Of a stretch of 18,928 bases of DNA, positions 8,506 to 15,348 are shown one piece after another (position 1 is the stretch's first letter; each line of letters begins with the position of its first letter). The notes beneath the pieces were generated by a model. It made no database searches. It saw nothing but the letters and a program-made list of their open reading frames with translations, and was not told the DNA's origin. Position numbers and translations under genes: made by a program. This DNA comes from Bacteroidales bacterium. GTDB taxonomy: Bacteria; Bacteroidota; Bacteroidia; Bacteroidales; UBA10428. The DNA lies in assembly GCA_030626465.1 (NCBI GenBank), contig DAOUOU010000025.1, positions 1 through 18,928 on the forward strand, written 5' to 3'.

Positions 8506-9063
8506 TTAATCAGATTGGTTATTCCTGTTTTTATTTTCCTCCTGATTAACCATCAGACGCAAAATAAAATACGAGTAATTGTTATCAATTTTTGAAAAAG
8601 AATAATCAAGTTTATCATCGGCAATTTTAGCCATCTCAATCATACCCAGGCCGGCACCCCCTTTCTCAGAAAATTTACCATCGGTAATTGTAGCTTTATA
8701 CAACTCACGAATTCCTATTTTATCAAGCTCATTTAACTGGGATAACTTTTTATCTAAGCTCTCAATGTCATCACTCAGAATAGCATTGGAAGATTCTATG
8801 ATGAATTGATTATCATCAGCATAAATCTGGAATTCCGGGGGGTAGCTTAAGATTATAGAGTTCTTTTGATCTAGGTTTTCTCTGTAACGAATAATATTCT
8901 CAAGGGATTCTATCATAATTGTAAGTATCCTCTTATAAATATTAAACCGCACATCCCTCTTTCTCATCTTATCTTTTAAAGACTGTATCAAATCTCCAAT
9001 TGAATCAAAATCAAGTTGTCCCTGATGATAAAGAATGATATCTTCTCGTGATTTTTTTAACAT
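8506..9063 (-). CDS. SiaB-like small protein kinase (histidine-kinase-type ATPase fold)
   Basis: This 185-residue soluble protein shows a reduced GHKL ATPase fold. There is an N-box-like helix IMIESLENIIRYR (about 49-61, with Glu52 and Asn56) and a glycine loop GGAGLGMIEMAKIA (135-148); the usual DxG box is not obvious. Size and motifs fit the SiaB family, whose founding member in Pseudomonas phosphorylates the partner SiaC and is opposed by the PP2C-type phosphatase SiaA to control diguanylate cyclase and aggregation. No siaC or siaA homologue is in the window, so the target here is unknown. It begins 45 bases after the rnhA stop and may be read from the same transcript. Family assignment is by motif recall; an anti-sigma-factor-type kinase is the alternative. 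Confidence 0.72.
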   Translation of the reverse strand: MLKKSREDIILYHQGQLDFDSIGDLIQSLKDKMRKRDVRFNIYKRILTIMIESLENIIRYRENLDQKNSIILSYPPEFQIYADDNQFIIESSNAILSDDIESLDKKLSQLNELDKIGIRELYKATITDGKFSEKGGAGLGMIEMAKIADDKLDYSFSKIDNNYSYFILRLMVNQEENKNRNNQSD

Positions 9064-9108
9064 CCCTATTTAGAAAATTCCAGTGAAAATATAAAATATC
9101 TCTGAAAA

Positions 9109-9588
9109 TCACCACATTGAATTAGGCTTTATCTCATTCTCATATCCCACATCGATAAGTAAATTCTTTTTTTTGTATGCATCAACTGCTAACCTATCGC
9201 AACGTTCATTTTCCGCAATATCGGCATGCCCTTTCACCCAATGTAGTTTTACCTCATGTATACGGTAGATAGTAAGAAATCGTTTCCATAAATCTGTATT
9301 TTTCTTCTTCCTGAACCTTTTCATTTCCCAATCAAACACCCATCCTTTCTCGACCGAATCACACACATAGCGTGAATCCGTAAAAACATCAACCTTACTT
9401 CCCTTGTTTTTTAACTCTTCCAAACCAACAATTACAGCAAGTAATTCCATCCTGTTGTTTGTCGTTAGCCGGTAACCCTGCGATAATTCCTTGTAATGCT
9501 TCCCGGATTTGAGAATAACCCCATATCCTCCCGGACCTGGATTTCCACTGGCTGCACCATCAGTATAGATAATAATTCTACGTGCCAT
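9109..9588 (-). CDS. rnhA: Ribonuclease HI
   Basis: RNase HI cuts the RNA strand of RNA:DNA hybrids using two divalent metal ions, removing R-loops and primer RNA. Counting from the ATG at 9588, the catalytic carboxylates are Asp10 in IYTDGAASGNPGPGG, Glu48 in NNRMELLA, Asp71 in FTDSRYV and Asp131 in ENERCD, with flexible-loop His121 in VKGHADI. These positions closely follow those of the E. coli enzyme. Length 159 residues is typical. An in-frame TTG at 9597 would overlap the preceding peptidase stop by 4 bases and add three residues; I prefer the ATG because the core strand starts directly after it. Tight linkage to the S46 peptidase implies co-transcription, or translational coupling if the TTG is used. 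Confidence 0.96.
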   Translation of the reverse strand: MARRIIIYTDGAASGNPGPGGYGVILKSGKHYKELSQGYRLTTNNRMELLAVIVGLEELKNKGSKVDVFTDSRYVCDSVEKGWVFDWEMKRFRKKKNTDLWKRFLTIYRIHEVKLHWVKGHADIAENERCDRLAVDAYKKKNLLIDVGYENEIKPNSMW

Positions 9589-9593
9589 TTGGT

Positions 9594-11747
9594 TCAAGGT
9601 ACAATTTTCATCTCCTCAATAAGATGTCCGACTCCGGCAAATTTTTCAATTATAAAAAGAACATAACGGATATCAACGCAAATACAACGTTGTAATTCAG
9701 GTTCAAACGAAATATCTCCACTCATCGCTTCCCAGTTGCCATCAAACGCAATCCCTATCAACTCACCCTTAGAATTTAATACCGGGCTCCCTGAATTTCC
9801 TCCGGTAATATCATTGTTAGTGATAAAGCAAACTGGCATTCGATCTTCTTCACCATATCTGTCAAAATCTTTCTCCGCATATAATTTCTTTAATTTATCA
9901 GGTACAAGAAACTCAAAATTTGATGTGTCTTCCTTTTCAAGAACACCCTTGAGTCGGGTATTATAATCATAATGAACAGCATCGCGGGGATAATAATCCT
10001 TAACCGTACCATAAGACAATCGCATGGTGAAATTAGCATCAGGATAAAACACTTTTCCCTTGTTCATTTCCATCCGGCCCTTCAGATAAAGTCTTTCAAG
10101 TTTTCCGAGTTTCATATGATATTCATCCAATATGGTATATTCTTCGTAGTACTTTCTGAATATGCTATTTGTGGTTTGGAAACCCATATCCTTTGAAAGA
10201 GTATTGATATTCAGATCCAGAAGGAATTTCATAACTTTTTCTTCACTGGTGAAGAATGTCCTTGAAAACATCTTATCAACATATTTGTCTATATTGCCTT
10301 TGTATTTCCTGTTTAAAGTTGTATAAAAATCAGGGTGTTGATCATAAGAAGTGTTTTCCTGGTACAACTGTATCATGGCCTTTGCTACTTTGACATCTGT
10401 AGTAAGATTATAATCAGTATAAAAATCTTTTGTTAACTTTTTCAGATCTTCAATCTCCCTGTCCAGTTCATCATCCTCCTTGTCATCCAGCAAAAGAAGC
10501 ATAAATACATATTGAAACTCACTAATGAAATCAAAGATCTCCGTTGCTCTGAAAAAAGTCTCACTCAAATAGTGAGTATTATACTCTGATAATCTTTTCC
10601 TCTCATATATTTCGTGCATATCAGCAAGCACACTTCCATACAAAACCGTTCTGGCGGAATCTTTTTCAACCCAATCCTGAAATTTTTGTTCTTCACAACG
10701 CTTTTTCTCAATGATATTTAATCGCTTAAGTCCTTTATTTTGTCCAATGCTATACTTCCAATAATTGCTTGAACGGGCATACTTTGAAGCATATTGTATG
10801 CGAATCTTTGGATCAACCAGCATGTCTTCCTGCAGTATTCTCTGTCTTATTCCCCTGATTTTTACTCTGTTCTCATTGGTTATTTCCATAGTCTCAATGA
10901 TCCCGTGAGAATTAAGATATCGGTGTGTCTTTCCGGGATAACCTAAAACAAAGGTGAAATCGCCGTTTTGAACTCCCTGTACTGAAACGGGTAAATAATG
11001 TTTAGGTTTGAGGGGTACGTTTTCAGGATCATATTCAGCAGGAGAGCCATCCGGAGCACTGTATACCCTGAAAATACTAAAATCACCAGTATGGCGGGGC
11101 CATTCCCAGTTATCGGTATCATATCCAAACTTACCTATCGAAGATGGTGGTGTGCCAACCAATCTAACATCTTTATATATTTCGTAAACAAATAAGTAGT
11201 ATTTGTTTCCGGCAAAAAATGACTTTACCTCGGCTTCGTATTTATCGTCTTCTGAAGCTTCTGTTATTATCTCTTCAGCAAGTTCGCTGATTTTTTCCCT
11301 GCGATCCTCTTCATTCATTCCAACAGATAGTTCATGAAGTATCTTTTCCGTAATCTCTTCTATTCTGATCAGAAACTTCACTTCAAGACCAGGATTAGAA
11401 AGCTCTTCATCACGAGACATAGCCCAAAATCCGTCTTTAAGAAGGTTGTTTTCTACGCTACTGTGGTTTTGAATCTCATCATATCCGCAATGATGATTAG
11501 TGAATAAAAGACCATCTTCAGAAACAATCCCTCCTGTGCATCCGCCTCCAAAGACAACTATAGCATCCTTTATGCTGGAATTGTTGATACTGTATATCTC
11601 CTCAGCAGTAATTTCGCATCCTAATTCTGCCATGGAAGACATATTTAAATTTTTCAGAAGCGGAAGCATCCACATTCCTTCATCAGCCTTTGTCCAACTT
11701 ACATTCAAACAAATTATACTTAATGCTATTACAACAAACTTTTTCAT
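9594..11747 (-). CDS. S46 family dipeptidyl-peptidase, probably DPP7-type
   Basis: This serine exopeptidase releases dipeptides from the N-termini of peptides in the periplasm, feeding amino-acid use in Bacteroidota. It has 717 residues with a signal peptide (about 1-21, cleavage before DEGMW, a typical mature start). The chymotrypsin-like triad is visible: His85 or His86 in TNHHCGYDE, Asp222 in HTGDFSIFRVY, and Ser652 in GGNSGSPV. Between the triad Asp and Ser lies the helical domain characteristic of S46. At Ser+18 the residue is Gly670 (AFDGNWE). From memory of the Porphyromonas enzymes, Gly here fits DPP7 (hydrophobic P1), whereas DPP11 has Arg and prefers Asp/Glu; this subtype call needs alignment. 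It sits between rnhB (51-base gap) and rnhA (start within a few bases), likely on one transcript. Confidence 0.93.
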   Translation of the reverse strand: MKKFVVIALSIICLNVSWTKADEGMWMLPLLKNLNMSSMAELGCEITAEEIYSINNSSIKDAIVVFGGGCTGGIVSEDGLLFTNHHCGYDEIQNHSSVENNLLKDGFWAMSRDEELSNPGLEVKFLIRIEEITEKILHELSVGMNEEDRREKISELAEEIITEASEDDKYEAEVKSFFAGNKYYLFVYEIYKDVRLVGTPPSSIGKFGYDTDNWEWPRHTGDFSIFRVYSAPDGSPAEYDPENVPLKPKHYLPVSVQGVQNGDFTFVLGYPGKTHRYLNSHGIIETMEITNENRVKIRGIRQRILQEDMLVDPKIRIQYASKYARSSNYWKYSIGQNKGLKRLNIIEKKRCEEQKFQDWVEKDSARTVLYGSVLADMHEIYERKRLSEYNTHYLSETFFRATEIFDFISEFQYVFMLLLLDDKEDDELDREIEDLKKLTKDFYTDYNLTTDVKVAKAMIQLYQENTSYDQHPDFYTTLNRKYKGNIDKYVDKMFSRTFFTSEEKVMKFLLDLNINTLSKDMGFQTTNSIFRKYYEEYTILDEYHMKLGKLERLYLKGRMEMNKGKVFYPDANFTMRLSYGTVKDYYPRDAVHYDYNTRLKGVLEKEDTSNFEFLVPDKLKKLYAEKDFDRYGEEDRMPVCFITNNDITGGNSGSPVLNSKGELIGIAFDGNWEAMSGDISFEPELQRCICVDIRYVLFIIEKFAGVGHLIEEMKIVP

Positions 11748-11798
11748 TTATCTGATAATTTTTCTTTACTATCTAATATACTAAGCAATTTTTAAAGA

Positions 11799-12410
11799 TC
11801 AGGTATTATTTTTAAACGATAGCACAGTTTGAGAATTCATTAGCTGAAAAGATCTTCGGTGATATGGTGTGATGCCATGTTCCATAATCGCCTTCCGATG
11901 CTTTTCTGTAGGATATCCTTTGTTTTTATCCCATCCATATTTGTTGCATTTATTATGCAATTGAAGCATCCGTTCATCACGATAGGTTTTTGCCAGTACC
12001 GAGGCTGCTGCAATGGATACAAACTTCCCATCGCCACGAACTATGCATGTAAAAGGAATATCCTTGTAGGGATAAAACCTATTGCCATCTATCAGGATAT
12101 GTTGTGGACGAATCCTGAGTTCATCCAGAGCTTTATGCATCCCCAGTATAGAGGCTTTCAAAATGTTTATTTCATCAATCTTATGACTATCAATGAAAAT
12201 TACGGCAAAATCAACTGCGAATTTTTCAATTTCCTGTCTTACGATATTCCTGTTGTGCGATGTCATTTTTTTTGAATCATTCAATAAAGCGTTCGAGTAA
12301 TCGGCAGGCATTATCACCGCTGCAGCACAAACAGGCCCTGCCAGAGAACCTCTTCCTGCTTCATCGCATCCCGCCTCAATTGTATCCGGATTTAATGATT
12401 TTTGTAACAC
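11799..12410 (-). CDS. rnhB: Ribonuclease HII
   Basis: RNase HII removes single ribonucleotides misincorporated in DNA and cuts RNA:DNA junctions. The 203-residue protein shows the type 2 RNase H motifs: DEAGRG with catalytic Asp16/Glu17 in GCDEAGRGSLAGPV, Asp108 in ILIDGN, and Asp145 in AKTYRDERM, preceded by the RGDGKFVSIAAASVLAK block. The start is a GTG at 12408-12410; no in-frame ATG occurs between it and the upstream stop at 12462-12464, and the N-terminus before DEAGRG has normal length. It heads the minus-strand series rnhB, S46 peptidase, rnhA, SiaB-like protein, and is divergent from the flippase gene. No -7 consensus was found on its side of the divergent gap. Confidence 0.96.
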   Translation of the reverse strand: MLQKSLNPDTIEAGCDEAGRGSLAGPVCAAAVIMPADYSNALLNDSKKMTSHNRNIVRQEIEKFAVDFAVIFIDSHKIDEINILKASILGMHKALDELRIRPQHILIDGNRFYPYKDIPFTCIVRGDGKFVSIAAASVLAKTYRDERMLQLHNKCNKYGWDKNKGYPTEKHRKAIMEHGITPYHRRSFQLMNSQTVLSFKNNT

Positions 12411-12534
12411 TGTTTGCCTGATAATAACTTTGCTAAATTCCTTTAAAAAAAGGATATGAATTTAAATAATTTACTCTAGTATAACAATTTTAATAATTTA
12501 CATTCTTCATTTCATGACCTTATGTTAAACTTTT

Positions 12535-12542
12535 TACTTTTG
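12535..12542 (+). promoter_or_regulatory. Candidate -7 box for the flippase gene
   Basis: TACTTTTG is an exact match to TAnnTTTG, 19 bases before the TTG start at 12562. Initiation about 7 bases downstream would leave a leader of only about 13 bases. A convincing TTTG is missing at -33. Its position so close to the start supports the TTG choice, because any start upstream would lie outside the transcript. Confidence 0.42.
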
Positions 12543-12561
12543 TATTCGAAAATATATTATA

Positions 12562-14007
12562 TTGAAAAGAAAATTTCTTACAAATCTGGGGTTCTTTCTT
12601 GTATTAAACCTGCTCATTAAACCTATTTATGTTTTTGGAATCGACCGTGTTGTACAAAACACTGTTGGAGCAGAAGTATACGGCAGATTTTTCATTCTTT
12701 TAAATATTGCCATCATCTTTCAGATATTCCTCGATCTTGGTATTGAAAATTTTATCAGGAAAGAAGTTGCACAATATCCAACGCGCTCTGGCTCCTATTT
12801 ATCGAACATTATTGCCTTAAAAATACTAATGTTTATCCCTTATCTCATCGTATGTGCCTCAATTGCAATGCATAAAGGCATTTCTGTCGATAATTACCTG
12901 CTCCTGTTTTTGATTTTACTCAATCAGTTTTTAGCTTCCTTCATTCTATATATACGTGCTAACCTGGGAGGTTTGCAGCTATTTAAAACGGAAAGCTTTA
13001 TTTCTGTTCTTGATCGCACTCTTATGATCTTGATTGTTGGCTTTTTATTACTGTACCCTGTTACACGTTACCTTTTCAGAATCAACTGGTTCGTGTTTGC
13101 TCAGACCATCTCGTACACTTTCACACTAATGCTCGGCCTGTTTATATTGGTAAAAAAAACAGGGACAGTCAAACTGCACATCCAGTTCAAACAGATAATA
13201 CCCGTTATACAAAAATTGAAACCCTATGCTTTGCTTCTTTTTTTAATGGCTGTTTATTACAGGGCCGATTCAATTATCTTAAGCCTTCTACTTCCTAATG
13301 GAGATGAACAGGCAGGTATATTTGCACATGCTTTCAGAATCCTTGACTTTATGTCCAATTATGCTTTTCTTTTCCCTATTCTTCTTTTGCCAATTTTTTC
13401 AAAAACACTCCATCAGAAACAAAAAATTGATGGCCTCCTGCAACTGGCTGTTTTACTCTTAATTATTCCTTCCCTCACCGTAATCGGACCTGCCATTTTA
13501 TACAGACGTGAGTTATTTGGTCTGCTTTACAAAGAACATATTAATCTTTCAGCAGATGTATTTGCGATCTTAACCATAAGTTATCTGGGTATGTGTGTCA
13601 GTTTTACCTTTGGAGCATTGCTTACTGCAAATGGTAATCTTAAACAATTAAACTTAATGGCAGGTACAGCAGTTGTTATCAACCTAATATTAAACCTTAT
13701 ATTAATACCTCGCTATCAGGTAATGGGTGCAGCAATCGCTAATGCCTCGACCCAGTTATTCACGCTAATTGTTCACATTAAATTAGCATGGAGTATATTT
13801 AAATTAAAATTCAACGCTATTATTCTTATCAAATTCTCTGTCTTTATTCTTTTTATGGTATTCGGCGGTTATCTGATAAAACTTATAAATATTCACTGGT
13901 TGCTGGGAGCTTCAATTTTATTTTCCAGTGGTTTGTTAGCTGCCATTATTATTGGGTTAATAAGTATTAATGGCATTCGATCTATTTTACAGGAAAGAAT
14001 TCAGTAG
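12562..14007 (+). CDS. Polysaccharide/lipid-linked oligosaccharide flippase (MOP superfamily)
   Basis: This 481-residue integral membrane protein has about 12-14 predicted helices and no large soluble domain, as in Wzx-like polysaccharide transporters of the MOP superfamily. Supporting blocks are the N-terminal FLVLNLLIKPIYVFGIDR, then VGAEVYGRFFILLNIAIIFQIFLDLG, which resembles the usual entry motif of these proteins, and a central YYRADSIILSLLL (about 232-244). It would move a lipid-linked sugar across the inner membrane for surface glycan assembly. The start is TTG at 12562: the in-frame stop at 12526-12528 precedes it and no ATG lies between. No glycosyltransferase or polymerase genes are adjacent, so the glycan is unknown. 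Confidence 0.88.
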   Translation: MKRKFLTNLGFFLVLNLLIKPIYVFGIDRVVQNTVGAEVYGRFFILLNIAIIFQIFLDLGIENFIRKEVAQYPTRSGSYLSNIIALKILMFIPYLIVCASIAMHKGISVDNYLLLFLILLNQFLASFILYIRANLGGLQLFKTESFISVLDRTLMILIVGFLLLYPVTRYLFRINWFVFAQTISYTFTLMLGLFILVKKTGTVKLHIQFKQIIPVIQKLKPYALLLFLMAVYYRADSIILSLLLPNGDEQAGIFAHAFRILDFMSNYAFLFPILLLPIFSKTLHQKQKIDGLLQLAVLLLIIPSLTVIGPAILYRRELFGLLYKEHINLSADVFAILTISYLGMCVSFTFGALLTANGNLKQLNLMAGTAVVINLILNLILIPRYQVMGAAIANASTQLFTLIVHIKLAWSIFKLKFNAIILIKFSVFILFMVFGGYLIKLINIHWLLGASILFSSGLLAAIIIGLISINGIRSILQERIQ

Positions 14008-14242
14008 TACTGAAAAACTTTTCAACAGTCTCTTACTTGTATGAGTTAGAAGTAAATGACAAAAACATTTCCCTGATGATATTCTTTACAAATTTATTCC
14101 TCAATTAGTTATAAGAAATATGAACATAATAATAGGTGTGCAATGCCATTTCCTGTTGCTTATCATGTTAATAATTAGACGCGACAAAGCAGGTTAAATC
14201 TTTTTATTTTCGAGAAAGAAGTCTGGAAACAGATTTGATTTT

Positions 14243-14464
14243 ATGAAAAGAAGAAAAACCAAAGAAGCCAGTTTAAAAAGGGACATATCTCATTCAGTCA
14301 GATTTAATCCAAGGGAGCAAAGCGCCATTGACCAATATTGTGAAAAGTTCAGGGTAAAGAACAAATCAAAATTTATGCGTGAGGCTATTATTACGGAAGT
14401 TCTTCGCAAATTTGATGAACACTATCCCACTCTATGGGAAGATCCTCAAATGAGGTTATTTTAA
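14243..14464 (+). CDS. Small predicted ribbon-helix-helix protein
   Basis: This 73-residue basic protein begins with a lysine/arginine-rich tail (MKRRKTKEASLKR). A pattern expected for a ribbon-helix-helix fold follows: strand HSVRF (about 17-21), helix PREQSAIDQYCEKF (23-36), turn RVKNK, helix SKFMREAIITEVLRKF (42-57). Such proteins bind DNA as dimers, acting as repressors, antitoxins or mobilization accessory factors. No toxin or relaxase gene is beside it. The C-terminus HYPTLWEDPQMRLF is not recognised. A TATTTTCG word at 14205-14212, one mismatch from the -7 consensus, lies about 30 bases upstream. It is convergent with gcvH. Codon use and composition look like its neighbours, so I take it as a real gene. 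Confidence 0.68.
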   Translation: MKRRKTKEASLKRDISHSVRFNPREQSAIDQYCEKFRVKNKSKFMREAIITEVLRKFDEHYPTLWEDPQMRLF

Positions 14465-14477
14465 CTGATATTCGTGC

Positions 14478-14510
14478 AAAAAAGGTCTCTTTCCAAGAAA
14501 CCTTTAACTT
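14478..14510. terminator. Weak bidirectional hairpin between convergent genes
   Basis: AAAGG at 14481-14485 pairs with CCTTT at 14501-14505, and TTTC at 14490-14493 with GAAA at 14497-14500, leaving a four-base bulge and a CAA loop. An A6 run at 14478-14483 gives a T-tract for minus-strand transcripts from gcvH, partly within the stem. It lies between the stop codons of the RHH gene and gcvH. Confidence 0.35.
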
Positions 14511-14528
14511 ATTTTGCCGTGAAAAGAT

Positions 14529-14909
14529 TCAGGAGCTTATTAATTCGCCATACGTATTTGCGTCGAGTAATACTTCAAGCTGTGCAGGGTCATCTAATTT
14601 TATTTTAATCAACCATCCTTTTCCAAAAGGATCGTTATTCATTAGATCGGGAGAGTCTTCAAGAGCGGAATTCACTTCTATTACTTCTCCTGCAACAGGC
14701 ATAAGAAGATCGGAAACAGTCTTAACAGCTTCAATGGTTCCAAATACCTGTCCCTGATCAAGATGTTCTCCTTCGGTTTCAATTTCCACAAAAACAATGT
14801 CACCAAGTTCTCCCTGGGCATAATCTGTTATTCCAACGAACGCATCACCACCCTCAATCTTTATCCACTCGTGGTCTTTAGTATACATTAAATTATCAGG
14901 GATGTTCAT
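14529..14909 (-). CDS. gcvH: Glycine cleavage system H protein
   Basis: GcvH carries the lipoyl arm that shuttles the aminomethyl group between the P, T and L proteins of glycine cleavage; in some bacteria it also serves as a lipoyl relay. With the start at the ATG 14909 the protein has 126 residues, the usual length, beginning MNIPDNLMYTKDHEW. The lipoylated residue is Lys63 in GTIEAVKTVSDLLMP. The frame is open further to 14975, but the extra 22 residues (SKFELIFFKSYYSF...) are not family-like, and a -7 box at 14963-14970 would place the transcript start downstream of that ATG. gcvP and gcvT are not in the window. Proximity to sprA is, as I recall, a recurring arrangement in Bacteroidota. 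Confidence 0.96.
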   Translation of the reverse strand: MNIPDNLMYTKDHEWIKIEGGDAFVGITDYAQGELGDIVFVEIETEGEHLDQGQVFGTIEAVKTVSDLLMPVAGEVIEVNSALEDSPDLMNNDPFGKGWLIKIKLDDPAQLEVLLDANTYGELISS

Positions 14910-14962
14910 GTTTTTAACTTTTATTGTTTGAAAAGAATAATATGATTTGAAAAATATCAGCT

Positions 14963-14970
14963 CAAATTTA
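14963..14970 (-). promoter_or_regulatory. Candidate -7 box for gcvH
   Basis: On the minus strand this reads TAAATTTG, an exact TAnnTTTG match, 53 bases before the chosen gcvH ATG. Transcription would begin near 14956, giving a leader of about 45 bases and excluding the upstream ATG at 14975. No clear TTTG is present at -33. Confidence 0.42.
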
Positions 14971-15070
14971 GACAAACAGTTGCTTTATTCAGCATCTCAG
15001 ATCATGATTTTTCTCACAACAAATTAACTAGTGCTTGCAAGAAAACTCCAATTGCTGTGTTACACTCGCC

Positions 15071-15111
15071 CGAAAATTGGTCATTTACGAAAAGTAAACT
15101 CCCAATTTTCG
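15071..15111. repeat. Long perfect-armed hairpin inside the TIR element
   Basis: CGAAAATTGG (15071-15080) and CCAATTTTCG (15102-15111) are perfect 10-bp complements. After a 3x3 internal mismatch, TTTAC (15084-15088) and GTAAA (15094-15098) pair again around a GAAAA loop. There is no T-tract after it on either strand, so it does not look like an intrinsic terminator of sprA. Confidence 0.8.
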
Positions 15112-15166
15112 TAGTTATTCTCCGTCAACTGACGGATCATGAGCTCCGTTGACTTCGTTGATCCGC

Positions 15167-15220
15167 TAAAGCGGGTTGACTTCGTCGAATAGCTAAAGCG
15201 GGTTGACTTCGTCGAATAGC
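15167..15220. repeat. Exact 27-bp tandem duplication
   Basis: Two identical 27-base units lie head to tail at 15167-15193 and 15194-15220; each runs from TAAAGCGGGTTGACTT to GAATAGC. The flanks complete hairpins: CCGC-TAAA-GCGG on the left (15163-15174) and ATAGC-TAAA-GCTAT on the right (15216-15229). A third, diverged copy of the GTTGACTTCGT core precedes them at 15148. The period is a multiple of three, but no believable protein uses it. Confidence 0.9.
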
Positions 15221-15348
15221 TAAAGCTATTTCGGTCGGTTCGTAAGTCTTGCACTTGAAGCTTTAACTTCGTTAAGCTCCGTTTCACTACGGTTCTTATC
15301 AAGCACTTCTGTAAAATACGAGTTTTCTTTCAGGCACTAACGATGGCA

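Larger units (their letters stand above)
15029..15339. repeat. 311-bp TIR-bounded non-coding element, MITE-like
   Basis: The left end TAGTGCTTGCAAGAAAACTC (15029-15048) and the reverse complement of the right end, TAGTGCCTGAAAGAAAACTC (15320-15339), agree at 18 of 20 positions, so the block is bounded by terminal inverted repeats. Inside are a long hairpin (15071-15111), a TCCGTC/GACGGA hairpin (15121-15136), an exact 27-bp tandem duplication (15167-15220), and hairpins at 15163-15174, 15213-15233 and 15259-15278. The recurring word ACTTCGT ties several of these together. No protein motif is recognisable on either strand. The right end stops 9 bases from the sprA stop codon. A two-base AC borders both ends, which is too short to claim a target duplication. 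It could be a miniature transposable element or a REP-like structural repeat; copies elsewhere in the genome would decide. Confidence 0.6.

Noticed and set aside
14008..14242. Possible small RNA or terminator after the flippase
   Set aside because: TGAAAA-AC-TTTTCA at about 14011-14024 is palindromic but AT-only in its stem with a two-base loop and no T-tract; nothing else in the gap stands out.
14910..14975. N-terminal extension of GcvH from the ATG at 14975
   Set aside because: It adds 22 residues not seen in the family, lies upstream of the predicted transcription start, and the 126-residue form matches the usual length with Lys63 at the lipoyl position.
15148..15228. Short CRISPR-like direct repeats
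   Set aside because: The 27-bp units are directly adjacent with no unique spacers, only two are identical, and no cas gene is present.
15081..15302. 73-residue minus-strand ORF with a repeated STKSTRFSY pattern
   Set aside because: It lies wholly inside the TIR element; the repeat pattern only reflects the 27-bp DNA duplication, and no family, promoter or operon context supports it.
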